From assembly GCA_013178225.1 (NCBI GenBank), contig JABLXE010000010.1, positions 62,001-126,000 of the forward strand: a DNA stretch of 64,000 nucleotides. The letters run 5' to 3'. This document shows positions 54,768-63,217 of this stretch, piece by piece. Positions within the stretch are counted from its first letter, which is position 1. Each line of letters starts with the position of its first letter. The position numbers and the translations under genes were made by a program. This stretch comes from Methanotrichaceae archaeon. Lineage in GTDB: Archaea; Halobacteriota; Methanosarcinia; Methanotrichales; Methanotrichaceae. A model generated the notes under the pieces. It made no database searches and was not told where the DNA came from. It was given only the letters and a program-made list of their open reading frames with translations.

Positions 54768-54968
54768 ATGTCAGACCGAAATTGGAAGATGTATTCGATG
54801 ACCGAGGACGACTATATCGAGTACGCCCGGTGTGTTGAGTCCCTGAAGGCGGCGGGATTCGACCAGGAACTAATCGAACTCCAGGCACTGAAGTGTCACG
54901 CCTGCTGCCTTTCTGGAGGGTGCAGCGTGTCCAGGGAGAGTCCTTTTCTGGGGGCCAGGACATGTTAG
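54768..54968 (+). CDS. Small Cys-containing protein overlapping the RAM-domain gene
   Basis: A 66-residue protein (MSDRNWKMYSMTEDDYIEY) with an amphipathic N-terminal helix and a C-terminal cluster of six Cys (ALKCHACCLSGGCSVS and a terminal Cys) that could bind a metal or Fe-S cluster. GGGGAG lies eight bases upstream. The end overlaps the next start by 7 bases, so expression is coupled. Unrecognised. Confidence 0.6.
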   Translation: MSDRNWKMYSMTEDDYIEYARCVESLKAAGFDQELIELQALKCHACCLSGGCSVSRESPFLGARTC

Positions 54969-55255
54969 CCGCGGGAGAACGGAAGACTATGATCGCCATT
55001 GCTCTGGTGATGTCCGTGCCGGGTTACGAAAAGACGGTGTACAATGCCATCAAGTCATCCCAGGGAGTGGTAAGACTCAACCACATCTTTGGGGACCACG
55101 ATTTTCTGCTGATGCTCAAGGGCGACTCTATATCCTCGCTTTACCGGTATATTGAAGACATTCGAAAAATTGAAGGTATATCCTCCGTTGATCTGGTGCT
55201 GATCGGAGGAGAGGGCTGTCTGGAGGAGGAACGGATGGTGACTGTGCTGGCATAG
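54962..55255 (+). CDS. Stand-alone Lrp/AsnC effector-binding (RAM) domain protein
   Basis: About 88-97 residues with no DNA-binding domain. The RAM fold is visible as IAIALVMSVPGYEKTVYNAI, VVRLNHIFGDHDFLLMLKG and SLYRYIEDIRKIEGISSVD. Such proteins sense amino acids or pair with full-length Lrp regulators. ATG at 54962, overlapping the previous gene, or ATG at 54992 region (MIAIAL) are possible starts. The coupled Cys-rich protein may be a functional partner. Confidence 0.78.
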   Translation: MLAAGERKTMIAIALVMSVPGYEKTVYNAIKSSQGVVRLNHIFGDHDFLLMLKGDSISSLYRYIEDIRKIEGISSVDLVLIGGEGCLEEERMVTVLA

Positions 55256-55387
55256 TAGCAGAATGGATGTACCTCAAATTTTATCAATTGAGCCTTAATT
55301 TATCATAATCAGGGAAAAATCAAGGAAAATAAAGGGTGTCGAGGGGGCTCGGACTGCCTCTTTTTCGGCTAAAAAGATCGCACCGGT

Positions 55388-55702
55388 TCAGCAGGGATAG
55401 ACCATGGGACAGGGCTGGCAGGGATTGACGCAACAGGGAGCACAGCCGCCGAAGGGTGGGACCAGGCAGGGGTTGGATGGCAGGAAACAGGTTGTCTGGC
55501 AGGGATTAATTACACAGCAGTTTGCCGGGAAGACGCAAGGATTTGTACACATGCAGTTCGGAGTGGTGAAGCACTGGCATGAACACTGGACCGGGAACTG
55601 CGCTGGGCCAGGGCAGAATCCGCAACCCATTCCGCTGTTGCAGGTGATGAACAGCATTGACAGGGCCAATAGGCCTAGAACTAATTTATGAGAGTCGATC
55701 AC
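55388..55702 (-). CDS. Very cysteine-rich secreted small protein
   Basis: A 104-residue protein with signal sequence (SHKLVLGLLALSMLFITCNS). The mature part of about 84 residues has 20 Cys, many Pro and Asn, in short units such as NPC, QC, NCC and PCQPC; few charged residues remain. The GTG at 55702 is chosen because GGAGGG lies just upstream and because an upstream ATG (55726) is only about 9 bases from the TATA box, before the expected transcription start. Possible metal-binding or disulfide-cross-linked envelope component; no family recognised. Confidence 0.65.
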   Translation of the reverse strand: MIDSHKLVLGLLALSMLFITCNSGMGCGFCPGPAQFPVQCSCQCFTTPNCMCTNPCVFPANCCVINPCQTTCFLPSNPCLVPPFGGCAPCCVNPCQPCPMVYPC

Positions 55703-55734
55703 GATCCCTCCATATAGCTTTTGCATCTCTAATG

Positions 55735-55743
55735 ATATATAAA
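55735..55743 (-). promoter_or_regulatory. TATA box of the cysteine-rich protein gene
   Basis: Minus-strand TTTATATA, 33 bases upstream of the GTG start, predicting a short leader that includes GGAGGG. A second TATA-like TTTTATAAATC lies further upstream at about 55756-55766. Confidence 0.5.
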
Positions 55744-55891
55744 GATGGTGTCGATTTATAAAAGTTATGAAAAAAACTTCCGATCGCAAATCGTCTAAAA
55801 AAATCAGGGCCGGCCTCCGCGCTCAGGCGGGCTTCAAAAACCGGCCTGGGAGTTGAGGCAGGATATCAGGGCTAATTTGGCCGCACCCGGT

Positions 55892-56719
55892 CTATTCCAG
55901 GTTCTCTTTTACTTCCGGATTGAGCAGGGTCTGGTCTGGAATATCAAGCCCTATATCCAGGCTGACATTTTCCGGCATCTGCAGGGCCAAATTTGAATCT
56001 AAGGTTTGATTTAAATCCAAGGTTTGATTTAAGGCGGATTCGACCGTGGCCGTTTCAGTTTCGTTTGCGGCAGGGATTACCGGCTGAACCTGAATCTGGC
56101 TTTCCTGCAATTCTGCTGGATAGGGCATCACCATCAGGTACGGCCCCTGTCCGGTCTCCCGGGACATGAAAGCCACGCTGTAGGTGTTGTTGCTGATCGC
56201 CATCAGCAGGAATGAAGCAGAGTCTCCGTCCTGCTTTGCGTCCCTCAGCTTTTGCGATACATCGAAGGCCAGCACCCGGTCGCCATCGGTGTTCATGCCC
56301 ATCTGGCCGACATCGTTGTTCTTGACTATGTTCCAGATGGGAAGCAGGTTGAAGACCATCTCCACATAATCGGACTTCTCGGTCCACTGAGAGGCCACTG
56401 GCATGAGGGCGATCATGGCCGAGTCGTTCCCTTTCTCAATCGATGCAGCCTTCAGGACCAAAATGGCGACGTCATCGTCGCTCAGGTTCAGGTTGCTGAT
56501 GTCGAACTGAACCATGGGCACTCCGGTATATGCGGACATGTTGGTGCCGTTTACTAGAGAGACCTGGACCTCACAGCGGAGTACGTCAGAGCCGCCGTGG
56601 ACCATCTCATCCTCCATGGACAGATACACATCCTGTGATGCTGGTATCTGCGTCGTTTGTGCAAAAGCCGTGCCGGCCAGCAGAGCCAGCATGGCTAAAA
56701 AGGTAAGCCATTTGTTCAT
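55892..56719 (-). CDS. Secreted DNRLRE-like protein
   Basis: A 275-residue protein with signal peptide (WLTFLAMLALLAGTAFA). The region about 27-200 has the DNRLRE pattern of extracellular beta-sandwich proteins: SQDVYLSMEDEMVHGGSDVL, VPMVQFDISNLNL, AILVLKA and VLAFDVSQKL. The C-terminal tail has LNQTLD repeated in tandem (near 238-250) and several sequons. It is on the same strand as the cysteine-rich protein gene, 190 bases upstream of it. Confidence 0.72.
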   Translation of the reverse strand: MNKWLTFLAMLALLAGTAFAQTTQIPASQDVYLSMEDEMVHGGSDVLRCEVQVSLVNGTNMSAYTGVPMVQFDISNLNLSDDDVAILVLKAASIEKGNDSAMIALMPVASQWTEKSDYVEMVFNLLPIWNIVKNNDVGQMGMNTDGDRVLAFDVSQKLRDAKQDGDSASFLLMAISNNTYSVAFMSRETGQGPYLMVMPYPAELQESQIQVQPVIPAANETETATVESALNQTLDLNQTLDSNLALQMPENVSLDIGLDIPDQTLLNPEVKENLE

Positions 56720-56976
56720 AGACCATCTCTCCTCAAAGACTTGTTATAATCTAAATGTGGCTTATTATTTAAAACTATAGATCCTGCACCCAGCAGGCGG
56801 CCTGTCTGCTTGAAACATTTTATCCTGAGATGTATTTTTTTAAACTGAGCGGAAGAAAAGGCCGTGATCAGAAGTCAAAGTGAATTAAATGCTCCGAAAA
56901 AGAGAGCCTTATCTGCAGTCCATTGCAGATATCCTCACAAATCCCCAAGGACATTATTTAGCCGGTTGATTCAATC

Positions 56977-57214
56977 ATGGAAAAACTTCGCCTTCAATTC
57001 TTGGCCGAAATCGATGAGGACGGCCTGTATATAGCAAGCTGCCCGCTTCTCAAGGGCGGCCGCTCCTGGGGAGAGACCATCGATGATGCTCATGAGAAAT
57101 ATTAAAGAGGTCGTCGAGATGTGCCTGGCGGAGACGGAGATAGACGACCTCAATGCTTTCGTCGGCGTTAGGGAGCTGGAAGTAGCTAAAGATACAAGGG
57201 CTTCCGGCGATTAA
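56977..57214 (+). pseudogene. HicB-family antitoxin remnant, frameshifted
   Basis: The first frame (56977-57105) reads LRLQFLAEIDEDGLYIASCP and GGRSWGETIDDAHEKY, then stops. The continuation NIKEVVEMCLAETEID with EVAKDTRASGD lies in another frame to the stop at 57212-57214. Together they match the single-domain HicB pattern (beta strands, then GETxxEAxxNIKE). One indel near 57097 disrupts it. No hicA toxin was seen beside it. Confidence 0.65.
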
Positions 57215-57302
57215 TCGCCCAAGAGCTTTCCAAAAGGCAGCTTGAAGGGGGCATCCGGTTCTCCCGCTCCAAGAAGCACCAGCTGCCCCTTTCATGCCTA
57301 TT

Positions 57303-58517
57303 CTAATCCTGGTACCTCACCCTCCTCTCAGGGCTGGTCAGCCAGGCGTGCATATCCGCCAGCACGTTTTCGCCCATCGGCCCCAGGGGCTGAATCCAGT
57401 TTCGGGAGGGATAGAAGCTGTGCCCGAGCCCTGGATAGGTGATCAGGGTATGATCCGGATGGCCTTCCTGCATCAGCTTCTGTTCGAGCAGCAGGGCATT
57501 TTCGACCGGGACCTGAGTGTCGTTCTCTCCGTTGAGGATCAGGATGCTTGCCGGGATGTCTGCGATGAGATCGATGGTGTCGTTCAGGGCGAAGTAGGAC
57601 TGCAGCCATTTGTATCCCGGGATCTGCGGATTGCCGATGAACTGCTGATACTGCTTGACTATCAGAGGCTCCAGGTCTTTTTCAATGCTCACGTTCCCGG
57701 TTGGGTTTTCGCTGATCACCGAGTACCACTGGTACTGGCCGGTGCTGTTGTTCATCTCGATCAGACCGGCAGCCTGAAGGGGTGCGAGCAGCTCTCCGGG
57801 CTGGCCCATGGTGGCCTTCACTTCCTCAATCGACAGCTGGCCGTCGTGGTTCGTATCCATAATCTGCTCGGCGTAGAGGATGCTCCGGTTCACCAGCTGG
57901 AAGTGGATGATTCCCTGCAGATTCCCGGCCGGAGCAGACATGAGGATCAGCTTCTTGATCCCACTATCATCGAGAGCTATCCTGGGGGCAACGATGGCTC
58001 CCTCGCTGTGGCCGAGGAGCGTTATGTCGCTGCCGTCTACCTCCGGCTGGGATCTCAGCACCTGGAGGGCCTTTTGGGAATCCCCCTTGAAATCCTGGTA
58101 GGTGGTGTTGTTGACCACACCTGCATCCAGAATGGTGTCGTTTAAGCCCACGCCTCGCTTGTTGAACCTCAGGACCGCAAAGCCCCTGTAAGAGAGATAC
58201 TCGGCGATCTGCAGAAACGGCCTGGACGGCTGATCCGAGCCGGTAACCATTGGTGGTAGGTACTCGTTCATGTCAATTGGCCCGCTTCCCTGGATCAGAA
58301 GGATTCCGGGAAAGGGGCCCGTCCCCACTGCGGGCAGCGTTAGCTGCGCATCGGTCTGAAGGCCGTCTCCAAGGTCGATAACCAGGTCTCTGTGAGTCAT
58401 AACCTCCTGGGAGGTGCTCGCGGGCAAGAACAGGAGGATGAGAATTACGGACCACAGGAAAGCCAAGAGGCCCCTCCTGAGTGCAGCACGTGGCTGTTTG
58501 CTATCGCAAAGCGACAT
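57303..58517 (-). CDS. Secreted alpha/beta hydrolase with EF-hand-like loop
   Basis: A 404-residue protein with signal anchor (GLLAFLWSVILILLFLPAST). The alpha/beta hydrolase core has the oxyanion GPIDMNEYLPP region, nucleophile elbow LLGHSEGAIVAP, the acid in ILILNGENDTQVP and a late His (YPGLGHSFYP). An insertion about residues 213-230 contains MDTNHDGQLSIEEV, a complete EF-hand calcium loop, in the cap region. This family includes dienelactone-hydrolase-like esterases; the substrate is unknown. Confidence 0.85.
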   Translation of the reverse strand: MSLCDSKQPRAALRRGLLAFLWSVILILLFLPASTSQEVMTHRDLVIDLGDGLQTDAQLTLPAVGTGPFPGILLIQGSGPIDMNEYLPPMVTGSDQPSRPFLQIAEYLSYRGFAVLRFNKRGVGLNDTILDAGVVNNTTYQDFKGDSQKALQVLRSQPEVDGSDITLLGHSEGAIVAPRIALDDSGIKKLILMSAPAGNLQGIIHFQLVNRSILYAEQIMDTNHDGQLSIEEVKATMGQPGELLAPLQAAGLIEMNNSTGQYQWYSVISENPTGNVSIEKDLEPLIVKQYQQFIGNPQIPGYKWLQSYFALNDTIDLIADIPASILILNGENDTQVPVENALLLEQKLMQEGHPDHTLITYPGLGHSFYPSRNWIQPLGPMGENVLADMHAWLTSPERRVRYQD

Positions 58518-58784
58518 ATCAATTGCTCCTATTATTAGTTTTTTTTAGTTTCATCTTTTGACTTTTATGATCAGTTGCTTTTCATCTAGAAAGTTATCCG
58601 GTCCAAGATCGGCCGCAGTCCGGCAAACCGGGACGATTGGCCCCATAATTTGATACGGCAATCGATTTCATCGATCTGCCAGCTCATCTCTTCTGGCCAG
58701 AGATTAAGGCCGCAGAAATGCGGAAATATGGTCAGGCCTGGGCCCCTGGCGCTTCCCTCTCAAAAGCCCGGCCCTAAGACCGGG

Positions 58785-59393
58785 TCACAAGTCCCTGAAC
58801 AGGCTCTGGAACTTCCGGATCTCTGTGCTCACGTCATCTCCGGCCACCACGGCCGATATGGCGCACAGCCCGTCGGCTCCAGCCTCGACCACCTGCGGCG
58901 CGTTGGCCAGGTTTATGCCGCCTATGGCGATTAGCGGAATGTCTACCCGGGCTCTGATCTCCTCGATCAGGGTGATCCCGGCCGGCTTTCCGGCATCGGA
59001 TTTGGTGCTGGTGGCAAAGATTGGCGAGACTCCCAGGTAATCGGCCCCGGCTTCTTCCGCCTTCAGGGCCTCGGCCAGATTGTGCACCGTGATGCCTATT
59101 ACCTTCTCCGGCCCCAGCAGCCTGCGAGCCGCCCGGTAGGGCATGTCCGACTGCCCCAGGTGGACGCCGTCAGCCTGGGCAGCCAGTGCAATGTCGATTC
59201 TGTCGTTGACCAGGAAAAGCGCTTTCCTGCAAATCTCTCTCAGCCTGACCGCTTCCTCATACATGGCCAGGGTATCGGCAGTCTTGTTTCGGTACTGCAC
59301 TATCCTGACCCCGCAGGCCTCAGCCTGGAGGACATCGCTCAGGTTCCCGGCCCGGCTGAGCCCGGAGTCGGTTATGAAGTAGTATCCCTTCAC
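58785..59393 (-). CDS. thiE: Thiamine-phosphate synthase
   Basis: A 202-residue TIM-barrel enzyme joining hydroxymethylpyrimidine diphosphate and hydroxyethylthiazole phosphate. YYFITDSGLSRAG, VRIVQYRNKTAD, FLVNDRIDIALAAQADGVHLGQSD, YLGVSPIFATSTK and IAIGGINLANAPQV are the expected substrate-binding blocks. It lies downstream of thiM on the same strand, separated by a repeat-filled spacer. Confidence 0.95.
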   Translation of the reverse strand: MKGYYFITDSGLSRAGNLSDVLQAEACGVRIVQYRNKTADTLAMYEEAVRLREICRKALFLVNDRIDIALAAQADGVHLGQSDMPYRAARRLLGPEKVIGITVHNLAEALKAEEAGADYLGVSPIFATSTKSDAGKPAGITLIEEIRARVDIPLIAIGGINLANAPQVVEAGADGLCAISAVVAGDDVSTEIRKFQSLFRDL

Positions 59394-59403
59394 TTCTCAG
59401 TCC

Positions 59404-59548
59404 TCTCTGCTCTATTTACTCTGCAAAACACTCTGCAAACTCTACCTGCTTTGCCAGCCTTGGCAGCTCTATCTACGGTATCTGCTCTGTCTGCTCTGTC
59501 CAATTTATCCACTCTATCCACTCTATCCACTCTATCCACTTTACTTCA
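59404..59548. repeat. Nine-base degenerate tandem repeats between thiM and thiE
   Basis: Perfect ATCCACTCT units run from 59517 to about 59540 and reach the thiM stop codon. Upstream towards thiE the same nine-base period continues with mutations (TCTGCTCTG and TTGGCAGCT-like units) back to about 59404. Confidence 0.75.
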
Positions 59549-60341
59549 TCCTCTCTATCTTCTGCATGCGGTCAACGGTTGCGGCGTCGAGGTTGAACGC
59601 GGCATCAAACATCTCCACCTTGAAGCTTCCGGGTCCGCCGGCCTTGCGGGCCGCGATCTCGGCTGCGATCTCATAGCAGGCTAGCCCGGCCGCCGAGGCG
59701 ACAGCCCGGTCTTTTTCGACCGCAGCAAAGGTCCCGATCATCGATGCGGCCATGCAGCCTGTTCCCACGATGTTGGCCATCATGGGGTGGCCGTTCTTGA
59801 CCACAAAGGCCCGGGATTTTTCGGCTACGATATCTTCAACTCCGGTGACGACCACGGTGCAGCTTCTTCTGCCGGCCAGATCGGCAGCCACCTGGACCAG
59901 GTCTTTTTCGACCGTGGCCGCATCAACACCCCTGGTCTGCACGTCTTCTCCGGCAATCCGGGCCACCTCAGAGGCGTTTCCCTTGATGATGTCGACCCTG
60001 GCCTTTTCCAGGATCTCAAAGCACTTCAGGTCCCGGAATTTGGTCGCTCCGGCCCCGCACACGTCCAGGACAACCGGAATGCCCTTGTGGTTGGCGGCCC
60101 CGGCTGCAAGCAACATGGCCTCCACCAGACCGGAGGTGAGGGTGCCGATGTTCAACACCAGGGCTCCGGCAATTCCCGCCATCTCGGCCACCTCCTCCGG
60201 AGCATGGGCCATGACCGGCGAGGCTCCAAATACCTTGACGATGTTCGCGCAATCGTAAATGGTCACCCAGTTGGTCAGGTGGTGTACGAGGGGCTTCTCA
60301 CTTCTGACCTTTTCCAGTATAAGCGAAGAATTGACCGCCAT
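59541..60341 (-). CDS. thiM: Hydroxyethylthiazole kinase
   Basis: A 266-residue ribokinase-like enzyme phosphorylating hydroxyethylthiazole. PLVHHLTNWVTIYDCANIV at the N terminus, GALVLNIGTL, VVLDVCGAGAT, IIKGNASEVARIAG and the catalytic NIVGTGCMAASMIGTFAAV are all present. With thiE it allows thiazole salvage and thiamine phosphate formation. No riboswitch fold was recognised upstream. Confidence 0.95.
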   Translation of the reverse strand: MAVNSSLILEKVRSEKPLVHHLTNWVTIYDCANIVKVFGASPVMAHAPEEVAEMAGIAGALVLNIGTLTSGLVEAMLLAAGAANHKGIPVVLDVCGAGATKFRDLKCFEILEKARVDIIKGNASEVARIAGEDVQTRGVDAATVEKDLVQVAADLAGRRSCTVVVTGVEDIVAEKSRAFVVKNGHPMMANIVGTGCMAASMIGTFAAVEKDRAVASAAGLACYEIAAEIAARKAGGPGSFKVEMFDAAFNLDAATVDRMQKIERMK

Positions 60342-60523
60342 TTGATCTACTACCTTCCAGAGCAGGACGACCTGTATAGACGCAGGAACTAAAGGTAAAG
60401 CTTTCGATTTTACGGGGCTTGAATCCCGGTATCAACCGGAGAAGAATCGAATTAGTGCACCTTGGGTTCGAAAAATCGAAAACCATTCAAAAATGGATGA
60501 AGATTTCCGGATGAAGATTTTCT

Positions 60524-60883
60524 CTAGCTCTCCTCACCCACCCATTTCCAGGCAGCCTGAAGTTCGGATTTATTGAAGTACTTCATCTGGCCGTAGAAGA
60601 GCTTGCCCAGCTTGGTCATCCATTTCTCCCAGGATTTGTCACCGACTATGGCGATGCGACCGAAATTATCTTTGAACTTCCGGAAGGTTTCATAGTCGTC
60701 CCAGGCGGCTTTGGCTTCCCAGCCCTTGAAATCTTCGAACTCCATCAGCACGTTGATCTTTCCCTGATCGGCAACGGCCTTTTCCAGGACTGGAGTGAGG
60801 TTCTTGTAGTCGGCATCTGTTAATTTGCCGCTGACTTCAAAGGCCAGCACCTTTCCGGTGCTCTTATCGGACTTCTTGAACAT
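60524..60883 (-). CDS. SpoIIAA-like (STAS-related) protein
   Basis: A 119-residue soluble protein of the SpoIIAA-like/DUF3478 group: VLAFEVSGKLTDADYKNLTPVLEKAV, NVLMEFEDFKGWEAKAAWDDYE, RIAIVGDKSWEKWMTKLGKLF and a Trp-rich end. These small STAS-like proteins may bind lipids or nucleotides; their role is not defined. Single gene. Confidence 0.85.
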   Translation of the reverse strand: MFKKSDKSTGKVLAFEVSGKLTDADYKNLTPVLEKAVADQGKINVLMEFEDFKGWEAKAAWDDYETFRKFKDNFGRIAIVGDKSWEKWMTKLGKLFYGQMKYFNKSELQAAWKWVGEES

Positions 60884-61135
60884 GAGTAGAGAAGATGGAA
60901 GAGAATTTATTTAAATTTTTTCACTGTTTTCAGCTTAGATGCGGCACCTAAATAGATATTCAGTGTCTTATAAATTTGGGTGTACCTCCAGGAAAGGGAA
61001 CCCCATCAGACCCCAAGCAGAAATATCCTGCCACCGGCCCTAAGCTTTAATTTTAAATAATGCTAACAGATTCATCATTAACTGTGAAAGCCATTGGTCG
61101 ATTATGAATAATGAAAATGAGCACTTCAGAGGAAT

Positions 61136-61810
61136 ATGACTGTAGGAACGTATTTCATCATCCCCACCTTGCTGGTGATCTTCCTGTCGCTCTTGATCGT
61201 CCGCGCCGCCTCTGTGGCCTTGGTTCTGACCGGCCTTGATCAGAGAAGGGCCTGGTTCCAGGCGTTGTCGGCGTTCACGGGAACGGGATTTACCACCAGG
61301 GAAGCGGAGAGCGTGGTCAATCACGTGACCCGCAGGCGCATCATCTCCGCCCTTATGCTGATCGGAAATGTGGGAATCGTGACCGTGATAATCGCTGCCA
61401 CTTCCGTCATCGTCCATAGCGAAGGACCTCTCATAACTCTAAACATCATCCTCTTGATTTTGGGTGCCTATATCATCTACAGGATCGGCAGCTACAAGGG
61501 ATTCAACCAGAAATGGGATCAATTCGCAAGAAGCCATCTGATTCCGCGTTTGTATCCCTATGGAAACGTGGTCGAAGAACTGTTTGAGGTCTCTGCCGAC
61601 TACGGCGTGGTGAAGGCGGACGTCGTTTTCGGCTCAGCTCTGGCCGGTCATCCGATCTCCGATCTGGAGCTGGAAAACGATATGATTGTGCTGGGAATTC
61701 AGCGTGGCAACCGCTGGCTCTCCCGTCCCGGATCTGATGAGGTTGTGATGTCCGGGGATTTGCTGGTGGTCTACGGTCTGCTTGAAGCCCTGCAGCAGAA
61801 GTTTCGTTAG
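61136..61810 (+). CDS. Membrane protein with C-terminal TrkA-C (RCK_C) domain
   Basis: A 224-residue protein. Three helices (YFIIPTLLVIFLSLLIVRAA, IISALMLIGNVGIVTVIIAAT, LITLNIILLILGAYIIYRIG) surround FQALSAFTGTGFTTREAE, a segment resembling a Trk/Ktr selectivity-loop-like TGTGFTT but without a complete channel. The C-terminal TrkA-C domain (about 150-224; LAGHPISDLELENDMIVLGI and MSGDLLVVYG) binds nucleotide-type ligands. It probably regulates or forms part of an ion transporter. Start poorly defined: 61136 lies just after GAGGAAT. Confidence 0.75.
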   Translation: MTVGTYFIIPTLLVIFLSLLIVRAASVALVLTGLDQRRAWFQALSAFTGTGFTTREAESVVNHVTRRRIISALMLIGNVGIVTVIIAATSVIVHSEGPLITLNIILLILGAYIIYRIGSYKGFNQKWDQFARSHLIPRLYPYGNVVEELFEVSADYGVVKADVVFGSALAGHPISDLELENDMIVLGIQRGNRWLSRPGSDEVVMSGDLLVVYGLLEALQQKFR

Positions 61811-62003
61811 CCGGGAGAGAAAATATGTGGAAGATGATCGATTGTGTTCGCCGGAGCGGCATTTGAGCTAATGAAGAAAGCTAATGAAGAACGCAATTGA
61901 AGAAAGAAGAAAGCTAAGGAGAAAGCTAATGGAGAACGCGAATAGAAAATAGGGAAAAAGCAGGGCCGGAGCCTCTGCCGCCATCCGATCGAAAAGACCC
62001 TTG

Positions 62004-62675
62004 CTAGCCTCGTATTTGATCGATTATCGCTCTTCCCGCTTTCTCCAGCTCTTCTGCTAAAAGCTCTCTTAGCTCTCCCAATATTCCGTTGACCGTTCCC
62101 TCCAGCTGTCCCTGGACGGAATCCGAAGGGCTCGCCGTCCACCAGTCCTGGGGATTGAACTCGTTGTCGGTGTAGTTGTCGACCGCTGCGTGTCCGGAGT
62201 CGACCAGCATGCGGTTAAAGCAGGGCACCGGCACTGGTGTGTCGCTCTCGCTGCAGAGATAGACCACCCCCACCAGCCGGTTGTAGTCGTCCCGCCCCTT
62301 CAAGTCATCGAGATCCAGGAAGACCCTCTTTCCCAGCAGCACCGCATAGGCGAAGTCTCTGGCCTCAAGCCCTTCTAAAGTGTTGATCTCCGGAGAGTCC
62401 ACATCCGCCAGCCTGATTCTCTCCACCCCGGAATTGATCCGGTGATCGGCCTTTTCAATCATTACATCAATAGTATCGCCATCTATGGTGTTGGTCACGA
62501 TTCCGTAGGTCTCGTCAGTAGCTGCCGTGGCTGCTGACAGGACGACTCCCAAAAGGATGGACGATAAGATAACGACTGGCACCAGCGATCTGATCTTCAA
62601 ACCGACATCTCCCAGCGGTCGTTGCAGGCTGTCTCGATAATTCCTAAATGCGGTGGTCATATCCGTTGCACTCAC
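62004..62675 (-). CDS. Membrane-anchored thermonuclease (SNase) family protein
   Basis: A 223-residue protein with an N-terminal anchor or signal (LVPVVILSSILLGVVLSAAT) and an OB-fold staphylococcal-nuclease domain: NTIDGDTIDVMIEK, RIRLADVDSPEI, GLEARDFAYAVLLGKRVFLDLD and RLVGVVYL. The catalytic Arg-Asp-Glu positions appear present (RLADVDSPE, GLEARDF) though the later Arg is replaced in part by DRDDYNRLVG. It is probably an exported nuclease. Its start overlaps the next upstream gene by 4 bases. Confidence 0.78.
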   Translation of the reverse strand: MSATDMTTAFRNYRDSLQRPLGDVGLKIRSLVPVVILSSILLGVVLSAATAATDETYGIVTNTIDGDTIDVMIEKADHRINSGVERIRLADVDSPEINTLEGLEARDFAYAVLLGKRVFLDLDDLKGRDDYNRLVGVVYLCSESDTPVPVPCFNRMLVDSGHAAVDNYTDNEFNPQDWWTASPSDSVQGQLEGTVNGILGELRELLAEELEKAGRAIIDQIRG

Positions 62676-63043
62676 GGCTCGTATGCCGGGTCCACCATCA
62701 ATTGGGCCTCTGCAGATCGGTTTCTGCTGCCGTTTACGGCCCAGAGGGTGTAAACCACGGTCTCCGCCGGCGAGACCGTTCTGAATCCCTGAAGTTCCAC
62801 CGGGCCTATGCCGGGGTCGATCTTAACCTCAGAGGCTCCGACCACGCTCCAGCTGAGGTTGGCGGACTCTCCCTTTGAAATGGCTATCGGTGTTACGTCG
62901 AAAGATTCGATCACCGGATAAGGAGTGATGATAAAATTCAGCACCAGCAGGCCTCCTCCCAGGATGGCTACGATCAGCGCCACATGCAGCACCCTGCCGG
63001 CCGGAGTTTTCCAGAACGATTTTTGGCTTTCCCAATAGTTCAT
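62672..63043 (-). CDS. Membrane-anchored small Ig-like protein
   Basis: A 123-residue protein with one N-terminal helix (VLHVALIVAILGGGLLVLNFII) and an extracytoplasmic beta-sandwich (PVIESFDVTPIAISKGESAN, LSWSVVGASEVKIDPG, TVVYTLWAVNGSRNRSAEA) of the type that follows SxPxxxxGxxxxLxW bacterial Ig-like domains. It is translationally coupled to the nuclease gene and may act as its partner or scaffold. Confidence 0.72.
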   Translation of the reverse strand: MNYWESQKSFWKTPAGRVLHVALIVAILGGGLLVLNFIITPYPVIESFDVTPIAISKGESANLSWSVVGASEVKIDPGIGPVELQGFRTVSPAETVVYTLWAVNGSRNRSAEAQLMVDPAYEP

Positions 63044-63217
63044 CTAATTCAGCACCCGGATTTGCTCAATTGCTCTTCAGATAAATATAATCTTTCTCTT
63101 CCAGAGAGGTGCTGGCTCTCCCTTTTCTTCGGGATTCGAGCCCTGTAAGTTCGTAATCCTCCCTCCTTTCAGAGAGTTCTCCGATCAACCGGCGCGATCA
63201 ACCCCCGCATGGCCTCC

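Noticed and set aside
56720-56976. hicA toxin gene beside the HicB remnant
   Set aside because: No frame with the HicA GSHxxF pattern on either strand.
60342-60523. TPP riboswitch upstream of thiM
   Set aside because: The conserved CUGAGA and ACCUGA-type blocks of the THI element were not found.
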